Origin: Caldisericia bacterium
GTDB taxonomy: Bacteria; Caldisericota; Caldisericia; JAAYUI01
Direction: 5' to 3'
NCBI GenBank assembly: GCA_017999835.1
Contig: JAGNLA010000006.1
Location: 64,001 to 128,000, forward strand
DNA: 64,000 nt
Position numbers and translations under genes: made by a program. Under the pieces are notes generated by a model. That model saw only the letters and a program-made list of their open reading frames with translations. It had not been told where the DNA came from and did not search any database. Within the stretch, counting starts at the first letter, position 1, and each line of letters opens with the position of its first letter. Positions 28,218 to 37,528 of this stretch are shown here, one piece after another.

Positions 28218-30179
28218 CTATTGCTGCAATTCCAGCTTTGCTATTCCGTACTGGTTCTTTAGATAGACGTAACCGTTGACTACATCGCAGCTGTCAAAGA
28301 GGATATCTGTCGAATAAAGCTCATCGAAGGTGTAAAGGTCATAGATGGCAAGTTTCTTTGACGCCTGGACAAAAACATAGCCATCTTTGACAGCAGGAAG
28401 CAGTTCGTCTTTTTCATTTGAAGAAGGTTGAATTGGAGCTTCTTTTTTTCCAAGCATTTTTTCACTGAGTATGCCTCGCTTTTGATTTGGATAAAGCATA
28501 TCGCCCAGTGTTTCTGCTTTGTCTTGCTGAATCTTTGTGCTACCCAGCTTTGCCCTGTCGAACCCGTATTTGGCAAGGACTGAGCCGTCAGAAAGCGAAT
28601 ATTTCATCATTCCTTCGTGCGTGACAAAGAAAAGCTGATTATCTTTGACACTCATCCAATCCATCTGGCTGTTATATGGGTTGTCGATTTTCCAGACTGT
28701 TTTCCCGGTTTCAAGCTCTACCAGTTCTTTTGACCTGTTGTTGTCAACATAAGTGGATAAAATCACATGCTTTTTTATCAGTTTTTTACCGCTGGATTTG
28801 TCAAACGATTCAATCTCAATTGGGTTCAGTTGGTCATTGCCTGTAACTTCAAACTGGAATCCATCTTTTTCCCAGACAGTCTTGCCTGTGAAGGCGTTTG
28901 CGGCAATAGTTTTGTACTCTGTCGTTTCATCCTTGCCGGCAATGGTTGTTTTTTCGAAACTTAAAAGGATTTTATCATCAATATATTCTATATCAGTCAA
29001 TTTGCCATAGTCCAGTTTTGACTTCCAAAGTATCTTTCCAGACGCCTTGTCCACCATTGTCAGTTCTTCCATCAATTCATTATTTTTGTCAGTGTCTTGT
29101 GTAACTTTTGCGTTCTCACCTGCTGGTTTGTTTGAATCGGTTTTTGCGCCAGGATCTTCAAAAACTACTTCAATATCGGAAGTTTTTTCAATATCAACCT
29201 TGCCGTTTATAAGGAGGATCATTTCTGGACGTTTGGCATAGTAGTATGCCTTGGTTGCTTTTATTTTATCATCCCAAATTGTTTTCCCTGAATAAATGTC
29301 GATAAGCCGAACATTGGTTCCCCCGGCCACCAAAACATATTGTTTATCTATCAGTTTTACCAATGATCCTTCGATATCGTCTACTGAAATGGTTTTTTCG
29401 ATTTTACCGGTTTTGTAGTCCAATGTTACGATATCAAACAGGTTGATTTTTTTCCCAGTTTCGTCGATATCAAATTGCCAAGTTATGTTGAAGTCATCAT
29501 GAAATGATGTTTTATTCCAAAAACCATCTTTTGTATTTAACACAATGTTGGGGTAGTATGAGCTTTCAAGAGATAAATAAAACGTAGTGTTATTGAAATA
29601 ATCATTGTCACTGGCAAGAATTGTCATTTTTTCATTTTCATCCAAGTTAACAGGATAGAAATAACCACTGTTATTATCCTTGAACTCCAGTGACCACAAA
29701 ACAATACCGTTCAAATTTGTCTTGATCAGGTTTTTGCCAAGATTTACGTAACTTCTCTTTGAGCTATCGCTGATGTCATTTTCAAAAAGCAGACTTTTTT
29801 TGTCGATCTGTTCCTGGCAGAGTTCTCCTTCAATTTGTAAGCATGATACTTCGCTTGAAAGATCGTAGATTGAAGATTGATTATTGCTGTAATCCAGCGT
29901 AATCAATCTTCTATTAACAACGCAAGCCTCATCGTATTTTGTAGTGTGAACAAATTCTTTTCTGGGGTTATAATAAGCAATAACTTCCTGGAGAACACCT
30001 CTATTTTCTTCTTTGACAAACACACTCCCATCATCATTGATAAGGAAACCATTCAATCCCATTGCATAATTATCCCAGACCCAAACTGGAACAAGTTTCT
30101 TGCTGCCATTATTTCCACAACCAGCAACCAAAAAAACCAAAACCGCCACCATCACCAAGCTCATTATTTTTCTTCCCAT
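28218..30179 (-). CDS. Propeller-type lipoprotein
   Basis: A 653-residue lipoprotein. MGRKIMSL leads into a hydrophobic stretch with lipobox LVAGC, so the Cys near residue 21 is expected to be lipidated. The rest is a PQQ-like propeller with blades such as LIDIYSGKTIWDDKI, MVDKASGKILWKSKL, NAFTGKTVWEKDG and LETGKTVWKIDN. A charged low-complexity insertion (about 325-355) interrupts it. No enzymatic motif is visible. I keep ATG 30179 because a TATAAT lies 8 nt upstream and the GRK n-region suits a signal peptide. An inner ATG at 30164 is possible. Confidence 0.8.
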   Translation of the reverse strand: MGRKIMSLVMVAVLVFLVAGCGNNGSKKLVPVWVWDNYAMGLNGFLINDDGSVFVKEENRGVLQEVIAYYNPRKEFVHTTKYDEACVVNRRLITLDYSNNQSSIYDLSSEVSCLQIEGELCQEQIDKKSLLFENDISDSSKRSYVNLGKNLIKTNLNGIVLWSLEFKDNNSGYFYPVNLDENEKMTILASDNDYFNNTTFYLSLESSYYPNIVLNTKDGFWNKTSFHDDFNITWQFDIDETGKKINLFDIVTLDYKTGKIEKTISVDDIEGSLVKLIDKQYVLVAGGTNVRLIDIYSGKTIWDDKIKATKAYYYAKRPEMILLINGKVDIEKTSDIEVVFEDPGAKTDSNKPAGENAKVTQDTDKNNELMEELTMVDKASGKILWKSKLDYGKLTDIEYIDDKILLSFEKTTIAGKDETTEYKTIAANAFTGKTVWEKDGFQFEVTGNDQLNPIEIESFDKSSGKKLIKKHVILSTYVDNNRSKELVELETGKTVWKIDNPYNSQMDWMSVKDNQLFFVTHEGMMKYSLSDGSVLAKYGFDRAKLGSTKIQQDKAETLGDMLYPNQKRGILSEKMLGKKEAPIQPSSNEKDELLPAVKDGYVFVQASKKLAIYDLYTFDELYSTDILFDSCDVVNGYVYLKNQYGIAKLELQQ

Positions 30180-30187
30180 GAAAATGG

Positions 30188-30215
30188 ATTATACTCTTTG
30201 CATTAGTGTCGACAA
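30188..30215 (-). promoter_or_regulatory. Promoter of a probable leaderless mRNA
   Basis: On the minus strand TTGTCG (30215-30210), 16 nt, then a perfect TATAAT (30193-30188). The ATG of the lipoprotein begins 8 nt further. Confidence 0.5.
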
Positions 30216-30249
30216 CCCAATAAAAACAGAAATAATGAAAGGATGGTCT

Positions 30250-30459
30250 ATGAGTTGCTATCTAAGGCATGTAAAGCCGATGTATCCTGAACTTGGCGTT
30301 GACGGTGAGGACAAAGCACAAAAGAAAATTCTCGATAACGCAATCAGAGAAGAACTGGACATGACAGGATTCAGCTGTCCCGAGGTTTGGGCAACGCTCA
30401 AACTGAAAATGGATGACTCACAGTTTTGGGACAGAGTTAAAGCAAAAATCCAAAATTAA
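30250..30459 (+). CDS. Small conserved-looking protein (MSCYLRH type)
   Basis: A 69-residue soluble protein starting MSCYLRHVKPMYPELG, with AAAGGA six bases before the ATG. Small proteins with an MSCYLRH-like start occur in several anaerobic bacteria as uncharacterised proteins, as far as I recall. Two or three helices are likely. It is divergent from the lipoprotein gene, sharing a ~70-bp region. No terminator is evident. The following 30460-30632 holds nothing I recognise. Confidence 0.6.
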   Translation: MSCYLRHVKPMYPELGVDGEDKAQKKILDNAIREELDMTGFSCPEVWATLKLKMDDSQFWDRVKAKIQN

Positions 30460-30632
30460 TGCTTTCTATGAAGGATCTTTGGAGTATAAGCTGTGAACAA
30501 TATGCAAGCAAAAGCATTTTTTTACACATCATAATTATTGGAATAACAAATTAATAGCCAAAGTATCATTTGGATACATATGATTACATTTTGTAATATG
30601 AAGCTAGTAATAGGCGCATAAGACTGTTTCGA

Positions 30633-30992
30633 TCATTTCTTCAATTTTTTCGTGTTTTCCTCGAATCTGAATTTCACTATTCTGGTTATTAATTCAAGCG
30701 GAAGCGGTTTGTCCAGCGGCAACTGGATGGTGCCTTTCGAGGTTTTGTAATCTCTGAGCTCATCCTTGAATGCCTCAACGCCTGAAGACGTCGGGAAGAA
30801 ACTCAGATGATCCTTGAACGCCGCAAAATAGCACAGTACCCCGTGGAATTCGAAGGCCGGCATGCTGTAGCTGATCGTCTCCTTTGCCTCGGGTGCTGCT
30901 TTGGCAATAGTCTGTCTTAAAATTTCAAGCTTTCCAGCCACTTCTGGCGGGAACCACGATATATATTCATCAACACTTTTTGGTTTTATCAT
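30633..30992 (-). CDS. DUF1801/YdhG-like protein
   Basis: A 119-residue protein of the DUF1801 (YdhG, frataxin-like fold) family, recognisable from SVDEYISWFPPEV, ETISYSMPAF and FPTSSGVEAFKDEL. Family members are proposed iron-handling or small-ligand-binding proteins, with limited experimental support. The ATG overlaps the TGA of the upstream propeller/stalk gene (ATGA), so it is translated from the same mRNA although one product is exported and the other cytoplasmic. Confidence 0.88.
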   Translation of the reverse strand: MIKPKSVDEYISWFPPEVAGKLEILRQTIAKAAPEAKETISYSMPAFEFHGVLCYFAAFKDHLSFFPTSSGVEAFKDELRDYKTSKGTIQLPLDKPLPLELITRIVKFRFEENTKKLKK

Positions 30993-32737
30993 GGCGAGTA
31001 GGTTATCGTCACGGTTTTGGTTTGCTGATCCCAGCCAACTTCGGCCTTGAAAGCCTCGGCGATGAACCTGATAGGTACAAACGTCCTGCCATTTTTAATC
31101 TCGGATGGTGTGTCGAAGGTGTTGGTCGGTTCAACCTTGCCTGAGACCCGTTTTGTCATGGTTGCCGTGCCGATGCAGTGGTTGATTACGGTGTTGCCAA
31201 GGACAATGTCGACCCTGTCGCCGCCGTTGCAGCCGCCTTTGATATAATTTACTTTTGGACCAAAAGATTCCGATATGGCGCGAAGCGGAACCATTGTCCG
31301 GTTGTTTTTCAGATATGGACCAACATCGAGTGGGACATCCCATTTTTCGGCTCCCCTGCTCATTTTCATGGTCTTGTTGCCAAGCACAAGTTTTGCAACG
31401 AATGGTTGCGGAACTATGGTGAAGCCAACGATGACTTTGTAGATGGCGCTGGCAGTTCGTATTGATATTGTGCCTTGATACCGACCTTCCTTAAACCCCT
31501 GACTGTCGAGTTTTACGGTGAAGGTGACGGTTTGACCAGGGCTAATTGAAACAGAGGCTGGGGTGACTGTCAAAAAATCATTTTCGCTGTTACAGACAAT
31601 AACTGCGTCGCCAGGTGAGTTTGTCGGGTTGGTCATCGAGAATATGCCTTCAGCAGACTCTCCTGTAGGAATGTAGCCCAGGTCAATACTTGATGGCTTT
31701 GGGTTCAAATCCCAGAATTGGAAGAAACTGAGTGAATTGCCGGATGAAACCAGGATTCCACCATCAACAATGCAGATCGGATTTGCAACTTTGCCGGCAG
31801 CCTGTACATTCCAAAGAGCCACACCTTTGTAGTCGTAGCCTGTTATTTGACCACCGGAAGTTCCGGTGACGATGACCTCGTTGTTGGCGCTCAGGGCAGT
31901 GATGTCCTGTGCTGATTCAACCTTCCAGATGATTTTGTCGCCATCAATCATCATCAGACCTTGCTTTGTGCCAACAAGGATTCTGCCGGTTGTCAATGCC
32001 AACTGGCAGGTCGGATCCCAGGGGAGATTTATTGTGATTGGCGTTTCATCCATAATACGAACAAGTGTTCGGCCCGATATGAAATTTATCAGGTTTTCCC
32101 TTGCACATGGCTGGATGCCTGTGTCCTGGGGCAGAACTTTAATCTGTGAAGCGATTGCGCCTGTTTGGTTGTTTATCGTGAATACATCGCCATCCTGTGT
32201 GGTTTGGATCACACCTGTAGAATGTATGAGTGGTGAAACTGAAAGGGTTGACAAAAGGTCAATTTTAAACAAATCTTTAAGATTCGGGGTTAGTCTTGTT
32301 ACAATTCCTGAAGTTGCTGAAATATAGAAGCTTCCATCATAGGCAACCGGAGGAGCGGCAATCCTTGCACCTAAAGAAAGCCTGTCTTCAACTGATCCGC
32401 TGTCCATGTCAACGCTGATGACCGAACCAGTGATGTCACCAAATATGATTCTGCCTGACATTTGTGCCGGTGGAGCAACAATCTGTCCAGGCATCTCTGC
32501 CATCCAAACCTTGGTTCCGTCTGATAAATTGTAGCATACGCCTACATTTGACGTTCCAACAAAAACCTTGTTGCCGGCAACGCATGGAGCAGTCGCTGTT
32601 TTCCCCAGTGCCACGCTCCAGGCAACCTGAGGAGAACCAGGCGAGAGCTTGTTTGTTGTGAAGGCGTTGCCTTGACCGTCAGGCCAGGCGCATGGCCAAC
32701 CAAGAGAGATTGATATTATCAGTGCCAAAAATTTCAT
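30989..32737 (-). CDS. Exported PQQ-propeller plus copper-amine-oxidase-N stalk-domain protein
   Basis: A 582-residue protein with a short signal peptide from ATG 32737. Residues ~25-340 form PQQ-like propeller blades (CYNLSDGTKVW, SVDMDSGSVEDRL). Residues ~345-445 form an ASPM/HYDIN-like beta-sandwich (SVSISPGQTVTFTVKLDSQG). The last ~130 residues are a stalk domain with paired motifs NNRTMVPLRAISESFG and NGRTFVPIRFIAEAF, found in many exported proteins as a wall or surface spacer. The start lies 7 nt after a TACAAT -10, so it is probably leaderless. Confidence 0.85.
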   Translation of the reverse strand: MKFLALIISISLGWPCAWPDGQGNAFTTNKLSPGSPQVAWSVALGKTATAPCVAGNKVFVGTSNVGVCYNLSDGTKVWMAEMPGQIVAPPAQMSGRIIFGDITGSVISVDMDSGSVEDRLSLGARIAAPPVAYDGSFYISATSGIVTRLTPNLKDLFKIDLLSTLSVSPLIHSTGVIQTTQDGDVFTINNQTGAIASQIKVLPQDTGIQPCARENLINFISGRTLVRIMDETPITINLPWDPTCQLALTTGRILVGTKQGLMMIDGDKIIWKVESAQDITALSANNEVIVTGTSGGQITGYDYKGVALWNVQAAGKVANPICIVDGGILVSSGNSLSFFQFWDLNPKPSSIDLGYIPTGESAEGIFSMTNPTNSPGDAVIVCNSENDFLTVTPASVSISPGQTVTFTVKLDSQGFKEGRYQGTISIRTASAIYKVIVGFTIVPQPFVAKLVLGNKTMKMSRGAEKWDVPLDVGPYLKNNRTMVPLRAISESFGPKVNYIKGGCNGGDRVDIVLGNTVINHCIGTATMTKRVSGKVEPTNTFDTPSEIKNGRTFVPIRFIAEAFKAEVGWDQQTKTVTITYSP

Positions 32738-32744
32738 AGACCTG

Positions 32745-32772
32745 ATTGTAACAGATGATTTTTTGTTGACAA
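32745..32772 (-). promoter_or_regulatory. Promoter of a probable leaderless mRNA
   Basis: On the minus strand TTGTCA (32772-32767), 16 nt, extended -10 TGTTACAAT with hexamer 32750-32745, then 7 nt to ATG 32737. Confidence 0.6.
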
Positions 32773-32930
32773 CCGAATGGGATTTTATATTTGACAAATT
32801 GGGATAAAGAGTTATAAAAGAATTGTTGAGCAAAAAAGGAAATAGTTGTTATGTTTGTAGTATACAATTGTAGTGGTATTTGAGAGTGAGTGTTCAATTG
32901 TTGTAGGTGGTATTGTTATTTGGAGGGCAA

Positions 32931-35594
32931 ATGAAGATTGTTTTTCGGGTTGGGATTATTTTGTTTATCATCACATCTATGATGGCAGGAAACAGTTTGG
33001 TGTCATCAAGCTCATTTCAAAAAATAAACCAATCATCCTCATTCTCGTCCGTTGCTGGCAACAGCATAACTGACGAAAAAGAAACAAGAATAAACAGATC
33101 TCTTGCCGGCTTTGATGGTACTTTTGATTATTCAAAATCTGTTGACGCTGACATGGATGGCGTTTTTGATGACGAAAACACGACCGTCGATGCTAACGAC
33201 ATTTTAACCTACAAAATCAACTGGAAATTCAATCAGGGACTGGATCTACTTGATGATGCCTACGTATATGACATCATCCCGGAAGGAACAACCTATATCG
33301 GCGGCACAGCGTTTCCAACAGGAAATCTGTCATACTCGCTTAATAATGGAACAACCTGGATTCCTGGAGAACCGCCACATGCTTCGCCTGCCGGTACGAG
33401 ACTTCGCTGGGGAGAGATTTTACCTTACTGGTCAAACATTCAAGGAGAGGTTTTCACTCCATCGCCTGACAATGCAATCGTGAGCCCGAAGGCCGTCCAG
33501 CCATCACTTGTCATAGACAAATACGATAGACCGCATGTTTCATGCGCAGACTATGCAAAATCTGATGTTGAATTCGATATTATTGAAACCAGATGGGATG
33601 GCTCAAAGTGGATTGGTGAGAATGGCCTGCCGTACAGCCCTGCCACGGCCACAAATGTTGGTGTCTCTGTTCTTTCAACGGACAGCGATGGCCCTTCTCT
33701 TGCTGTGGATTCCAACGGTTATCCGGCTGTTGCCTGGGGAGAAAAGGTAAACCCTAACAGAGTTGACAGCTGGGAACTGTTTTTTGCCAAATGGAATGGT
33801 TCAAACTGGGTGAATGTCCAGGGAGACGTGCTCAGTGGTTTCAACGCAAACATCAGCAATACTTACAGCACATCGTATGGCGCCTCGCTGGCTCTTGATT
33901 CCAACGACATGCCTCATGTTGTCTGGTATGAATACATGGGGGCGTCAGGTAGTTTTGAGATTTTTTATGTCAGATGGAATGGAACCAACTGGGTCAACGT
34001 TTCCGACGTTGTTTACAACGGCACAAATTCCAACGTCAGCAACACAATAAACAGTTCCGAATTCCCATGCCTCAAGCTTGATGGCAACGACAGACCATGT
34101 ATCACCTGGTCTGAAGGTTCTTTCGGTGGTTATGATGAGTTGTTCATCCGATGGAATGGCGCACAGTGGGTTGGAGCCAATGGTCTTCCATACAATCCTG
34201 CAACTGGCGCCAATGCAAACGTCAGCCAAAACACTGGATACTCCAGCTACCCCAACCTTGACCTGGATTCATTGGGCAATCCATGCATCTCATGGCATGA
34301 CTACACTTATGGTGGCACCAGCATCATGTGCGTTGCATGGGACGGGACACAGTGGATTGGTGGCAATGGTTTGCCATACAACAATGTTACAGGCGCAAAC
34401 GGTATCGTTGCCAATGGTGTCTACATTCCAAACGGGACAACTGCTAGCAAACTCGCTGCAAAGTTAACCTCGGTGGAAGTAGATTCAACCGGAGCAATAA
34501 ACCTTGCATTCTGGGCAAACATTGCTGGTAATAAAGGAGTTTACTATATCAAATCCGATGGCTCGGGCTGGTTTGGTCCAAACAATCTGGCTTTCGACTC
34601 AGCAACGGGTGCCAACGGTTACACTCAAGCAGGCTGGGATTCAGTCTATACCAATTACGCAACCGCTCTCGAGCTGGCGTTGAACAGTCAGGGCATACCC
34701 TACATCGTCTGGTATATGGAAACAGTGGACAGGGTAACCTCGTCGCTAATAAAATATGTGCCCATAACCCAGGAAAGAACCTTCTCCTTTTCAACAAGAG
34801 TTGACAGAAACATTGAACATTCAACCCTCACAACAATCTCAAACCAGGCTTTTTTCAGTCACGCTCAGGATTCCGGCGTGCAGATTGAATCAAACAATGT
34901 TGATGTTATCCTCAAAGTCCCTACACCATCGACAAACCTTGTTGTAACCAAAACTTCAAAAACCTTTGAATACAATGTCAGTGACATCATGGAGTTCACT
35001 ATTGTTGTAAAAAACTCTGGCAGCCTTGATGCCGAATCAGTGACTCTTGCAGACGCTTTCCCGAAGGAACTTGTATTCATCTCGGCAGTTCCTTCCGGAA
35101 CAGTTGGCACGTCGCGGGTTTTGTTCAATATCGGAAAACTCATCCCGGGAGCGTCTGAGATTTTCAAACTTAAATTCAAGCTTTCATCAAAAGTATCTAT
35201 CGATGATTGTGCAACAATAACCAATCAAGCCATTGCGTCAAGTTCAGCGCAGACGGTCAGGGACGCGGCAGTTTTCAAAGTTTGCACCAAGAAAGCGCCA
35301 GATCCGCTTTCACTGAAGATTGTCTGGAACGGTATTGATGTGAAAACAAACATTGGCAGGATCAATTCGCCAGTCTACCTGATCATGACACCAAAAGGTG
35401 GTTCAGCTCCCTATGATGTGACCATCGATTGGGGTAACGGAGACAAAACGGTGTTGTCAAGCAGGAATGAAGAAAAAAATATACCAGTGACAATCTATGA
35501 GTATAAAGAAGCTGGTTTTTACACCATCATTATCACCTGCTCCGATACCTATGGTTCAACCAGGATTATCAAGCGAAAGATTGAAATAATCTAA
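32931..35594 (+). CDS. Large secreted protein: DUF11-like domains, propeller repeats and PKD-like domain
   Basis: An 887-residue exported protein starting at ATG 32931 behind TGGAGG. After a signal peptide, a DUF11-like domain (YVYDIIPEGTTYIGG) is followed by about six or seven repeats. Each combines 'LALDSNDMPHVVW' and 'RWNGTNWV' elements (about residues 185-620), which looks like a beta-propeller with an Asn/Gly-rich face. A second DUF11-like domain (about 665-790) and a C-terminal PKD-like domain (VTIDWGNGDKT) complete it. The C-terminus is related to those of the 8830 and 53956 genes. Likely an adhesive or sugar-binding surface protein; the ligand is unknown. Confidence 0.8.
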   Translation: MKIVFRVGIILFIITSMMAGNSLVSSSSFQKINQSSSFSSVAGNSITDEKETRINRSLAGFDGTFDYSKSVDADMDGVFDDENTTVDANDILTYKINWKFNQGLDLLDDAYVYDIIPEGTTYIGGTAFPTGNLSYSLNNGTTWIPGEPPHASPAGTRLRWGEILPYWSNIQGEVFTPSPDNAIVSPKAVQPSLVIDKYDRPHVSCADYAKSDVEFDIIETRWDGSKWIGENGLPYSPATATNVGVSVLSTDSDGPSLAVDSNGYPAVAWGEKVNPNRVDSWELFFAKWNGSNWVNVQGDVLSGFNANISNTYSTSYGASLALDSNDMPHVVWYEYMGASGSFEIFYVRWNGTNWVNVSDVVYNGTNSNVSNTINSSEFPCLKLDGNDRPCITWSEGSFGGYDELFIRWNGAQWVGANGLPYNPATGANANVSQNTGYSSYPNLDLDSLGNPCISWHDYTYGGTSIMCVAWDGTQWIGGNGLPYNNVTGANGIVANGVYIPNGTTASKLAAKLTSVEVDSTGAINLAFWANIAGNKGVYYIKSDGSGWFGPNNLAFDSATGANGYTQAGWDSVYTNYATALELALNSQGIPYIVWYMETVDRVTSSLIKYVPITQERTFSFSTRVDRNIEHSTLTTISNQAFFSHAQDSGVQIESNNVDVILKVPTPSTNLVVTKTSKTFEYNVSDIMEFTIVVKNSGSLDAESVTLADAFPKELVFISAVPSGTVGTSRVLFNIGKLIPGASEIFKLKFKLSSKVSIDDCATITNQAIASSSAQTVRDAAVFKVCTKKAPDPLSLKIVWNGIDVKTNIGRINSPVYLIMTPKGGSAPYDVTIDWGNGDKTVLSSRNEEKNIPVTIYEYKEAGFYTIIITCSDTYGSTRIIKRKIEII

Positions 35595-35607
35595 AGTAGG
35601 TTACTAA

Positions 35608-36834
35608 TCAGTACCTGGTCATTTCAGTGTTTTTTGCTCTCCTTGCAATTAATATTGCCAGGAAAATTGAAGGCACAAGCAACAGTCCGTTCATGCCAAG
35701 AATGGCTGCTGGAATGGCCAGTATTGTTGAGGCAAAACCCGTAAGAATGTTGCCAAATGGGAGCATACCGGCAAAACTGGTCGTGAACAAACCTATCGAG
35801 CGACCGATGTATTCCGGGTCTGTGATCATTGGCATTATGTTCATGGCCATGGTGTTGACGTAAACTATGCTGATACCAAAGCAAACAAACAAAAATCCAA
35901 GCAGCCAGATATTTTTTATCAGTACCGTCAAACCGATAAGCAACCCTATCAACGGAAACACAATAATAGCCATAGAGAACAATTTAAGGCCATTTTTGAA
36001 GCTTTTTCTCATCGACAGCGTTGTTGCCCCAATAAGTGCGCCAATGCCCACTGTTGAGCTCAAAATGCCATATCCGATGCCTTTCATGTCGATATGAAAG
36101 ACTTTGTCACAGATTGGAGCAATCAGAATGCTGCCACTGTAACCCAGTATTGCCGTAAAGGAGACTGCCATCATCACCAGCAGTGGAATCCGTTTTTGCC
36201 AGACGTGGATTGCGCCTGCCTTGAACTGGGCAACCAGTGAACCGCTATGGATTTTTGAGGATGTTACAACCTTCAGTGTTGGCAAAACAACAAGTTCAGG
36301 AATTGAAAAAACTCCAGCGGCCGCAAAACACCAGCCCCATGAAACCTGGTACAGGAAACCGCCAATCAGCGGTCCAAGAATTCTGGCAAAATTGAACGCT
36401 GTCTGGGTTAAAGAGTTGGCGTTCATGATGTGATCTGCACCGACCATGTCGAGTGTGAAACTGAATATTGAAGGGTTGAGGAGTGACCAGAGGGTGCCGT
36501 TGACTATGGCGTAGATGATCAGCAGCTGGTAGGTCAGGTTACCTGTCAGGGTGATTATTGCAAAGGCAGCAGCTGTTACGGTCAAGAAAAATTGAGCCCA
36601 AAAAACGATTTTCTGCTTGTGGACAGAGTCGGCAAGTGGGCCGACAAATGGTGCAAAGATGAGGTTCGGTAGGGCATGGATGCCCATCAGCAGCGTCAGA
36701 AGAAACGGTGACCCAGTCAGGTCGTAGGCCAGCCACCCTTCGGCAAACGAGATCAGCCAGTCACCAATCATCATGATCGTATGAACGGTGATGAATTTCT
36801 TGTACTCCCTGATGCCCAGGGCGGGAATAATCAT
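35608..36834 (-). CDS. MFS transporter (EntS-like)
   Basis: A 408-residue, 12-helix major facilitator protein of the EntS/MFS_3-like exporter group. It has the loop motif GPLADSVHKQKIVFW and a NANSLTQTAFNFARILGPLIGGF segment. It is paralogous to the transporter at 39658, with matching N-termini (MIIPALGIREYKKF versus MYLPALKERNFRLF). The substrate is unknown. Start ATG 36834 is 8 nt after an extended -10 (TGCTAGAAT) with no ribosome site. Confidence 0.85.
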   Translation of the reverse strand: MIIPALGIREYKKFITVHTIMMIGDWLISFAEGWLAYDLTGSPFLLTLLMGIHALPNLIFAPFVGPLADSVHKQKIVFWAQFFLTVTAAAFAIITLTGNLTYQLLIIYAIVNGTLWSLLNPSIFSFTLDMVGADHIMNANSLTQTAFNFARILGPLIGGFLYQVSWGWCFAAAGVFSIPELVVLPTLKVVTSSKIHSGSLVAQFKAGAIHVWQKRIPLLVMMAVSFTAILGYSGSILIAPICDKVFHIDMKGIGYGILSSTVGIGALIGATTLSMRKSFKNGLKLFSMAIIVFPLIGLLIGLTVLIKNIWLLGFLFVCFGISIVYVNTMAMNIMPMITDPEYIGRSIGLFTTSFAGMLPFGNILTGFASTILAIPAAILGMNGLLLVPSIFLAILIARRAKNTEMTRY

Positions 36835-36842
36835 TTGCGCCG

Positions 36843-36851
36843 ATTCTAGCA
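36843..36851 (-). promoter_or_regulatory. Extended -10 promoter, probable leaderless mRNA
   Basis: TGCTAGAAT on the minus strand ends 8 nt before ATG 36834. No convincing -35 at 16-18 nt, as is common with extended -10 elements. Confidence 0.45.
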
Positions 36852-36957
36852 AATATTTTTTCCAGCTCCATCAAACGTTTGTTGGATGGTTTTTAAAGTT
36901 GCGCAAGTCGAGCGGATGAGTATTATTGGTTTTAAAAAATGACATTTGGGAGCGACA

Positions 36958-37491
36958 ATGGAAGAAAAAGTTGAGAATGTTCTAAAACAAGAATGGCTGA
37001 AAAACACCGCCAATTTCAAGCATTACTTATCGATAACCTTTAGCAGCGCAATCCTACTTCTTTTAATCAATTTGGTGTTTCCAAAGATCTTTACACCCGG
37101 AACACTGTTGTTTTATTTTTTCGTGTTTGAATTATTCAATCTTTGGTTTGAGGGTTCCGTTTGGACATACTTTGCAAAATTCTCATTTGATAAAGAGGGT
37201 TTGCTCATGAAAATTGCAGGTTCTAAAATCAGCTCAAAAAACATCCGTTATGAAAAGATTATTTACGCGTCAAAGCACAGATCAGGCGATTCCTACAGTC
37301 TGACTCTGGAGGTTTGGTTTGGGAGGAAACCGGTTGTTTTCTCCGAGATTTTGCCAAGTGTAGAAGGCAGAGCCGAAGAAGTTTACCATGGCGAAGGTAT
37401 GGAAGCTCACTATTGGACTAAAAAACCAGGCAAAATCGATGAACTGGCAAGATTCATCGACATGTACAACGCCCAGGCAAAGGTTGATTAA
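36958..37491 (+). CDS. Two-helix membrane protein with PH-like cytoplasmic domain
   Basis: A 177-residue protein with two N-terminal transmembrane helices and a beta-rich soluble domain (FSFDKEGLLMKIAGSKIS, then SLTLEVWFGRKPVVF), followed by a final helix introduced by KKPGKIDELARF. Architecture and the PG-(I/L)-x-EL motif match the genes at 37526, 38504, 39101 and 61116. The fold resembles bacterial PH-domain/YcxB-like membrane proteins, though no family was confidently recognised. Start ATG 36958 follows TGGGAG. Confidence 0.6.
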   Translation: MEEKVENVLKQEWLKNTANFKHYLSITFSSAILLLLINLVFPKIFTPGTLLFYFFVFELFNLWFEGSVWTYFAKFSFDKEGLLMKIAGSKISSKNIRYEKIIYASKHRSGDSYSLTLEVWFGRKPVVFSEILPSVEGRAEEVYHGEGMEAHYWTKKPGKIDELARFIDMYNAQAKVD

Positions 37492-37508
37492 CAAACTACT
37501 TGGGTAAA

Positions 37509-37528
37509 GGGGTGTATAAGTAGTTATG
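37509..37528 (+). repeat. Duplicated upstream sequence of the PH-like genes, copy 1
   Basis: GGGGTGTATAAGTAGTTATG covers the start region of the 37526 gene and recurs with one change at 38487-38506, before the 38504 gene. It marks a local duplication. The TATAAG/TATAAA may serve as -10 and the GGGG as a distant ribosome site. Confidence 0.8.

Noticed and set aside
32931-35594. Short in-frame repeats as a CRISPR-like or satellite array
   Set aside because: The repetition is at protein level (WNG..W elements ~70 residues apart) with divergent DNA. It is explained by propeller blades.
37509-37526. Leaderless promoter for the 37526 and 38504 genes
   Set aside because: TATAAG/TATAAA lies only 5 nt before the ATG and has no -35 at a suitable distance, so I did not include these two in the leaderless set.
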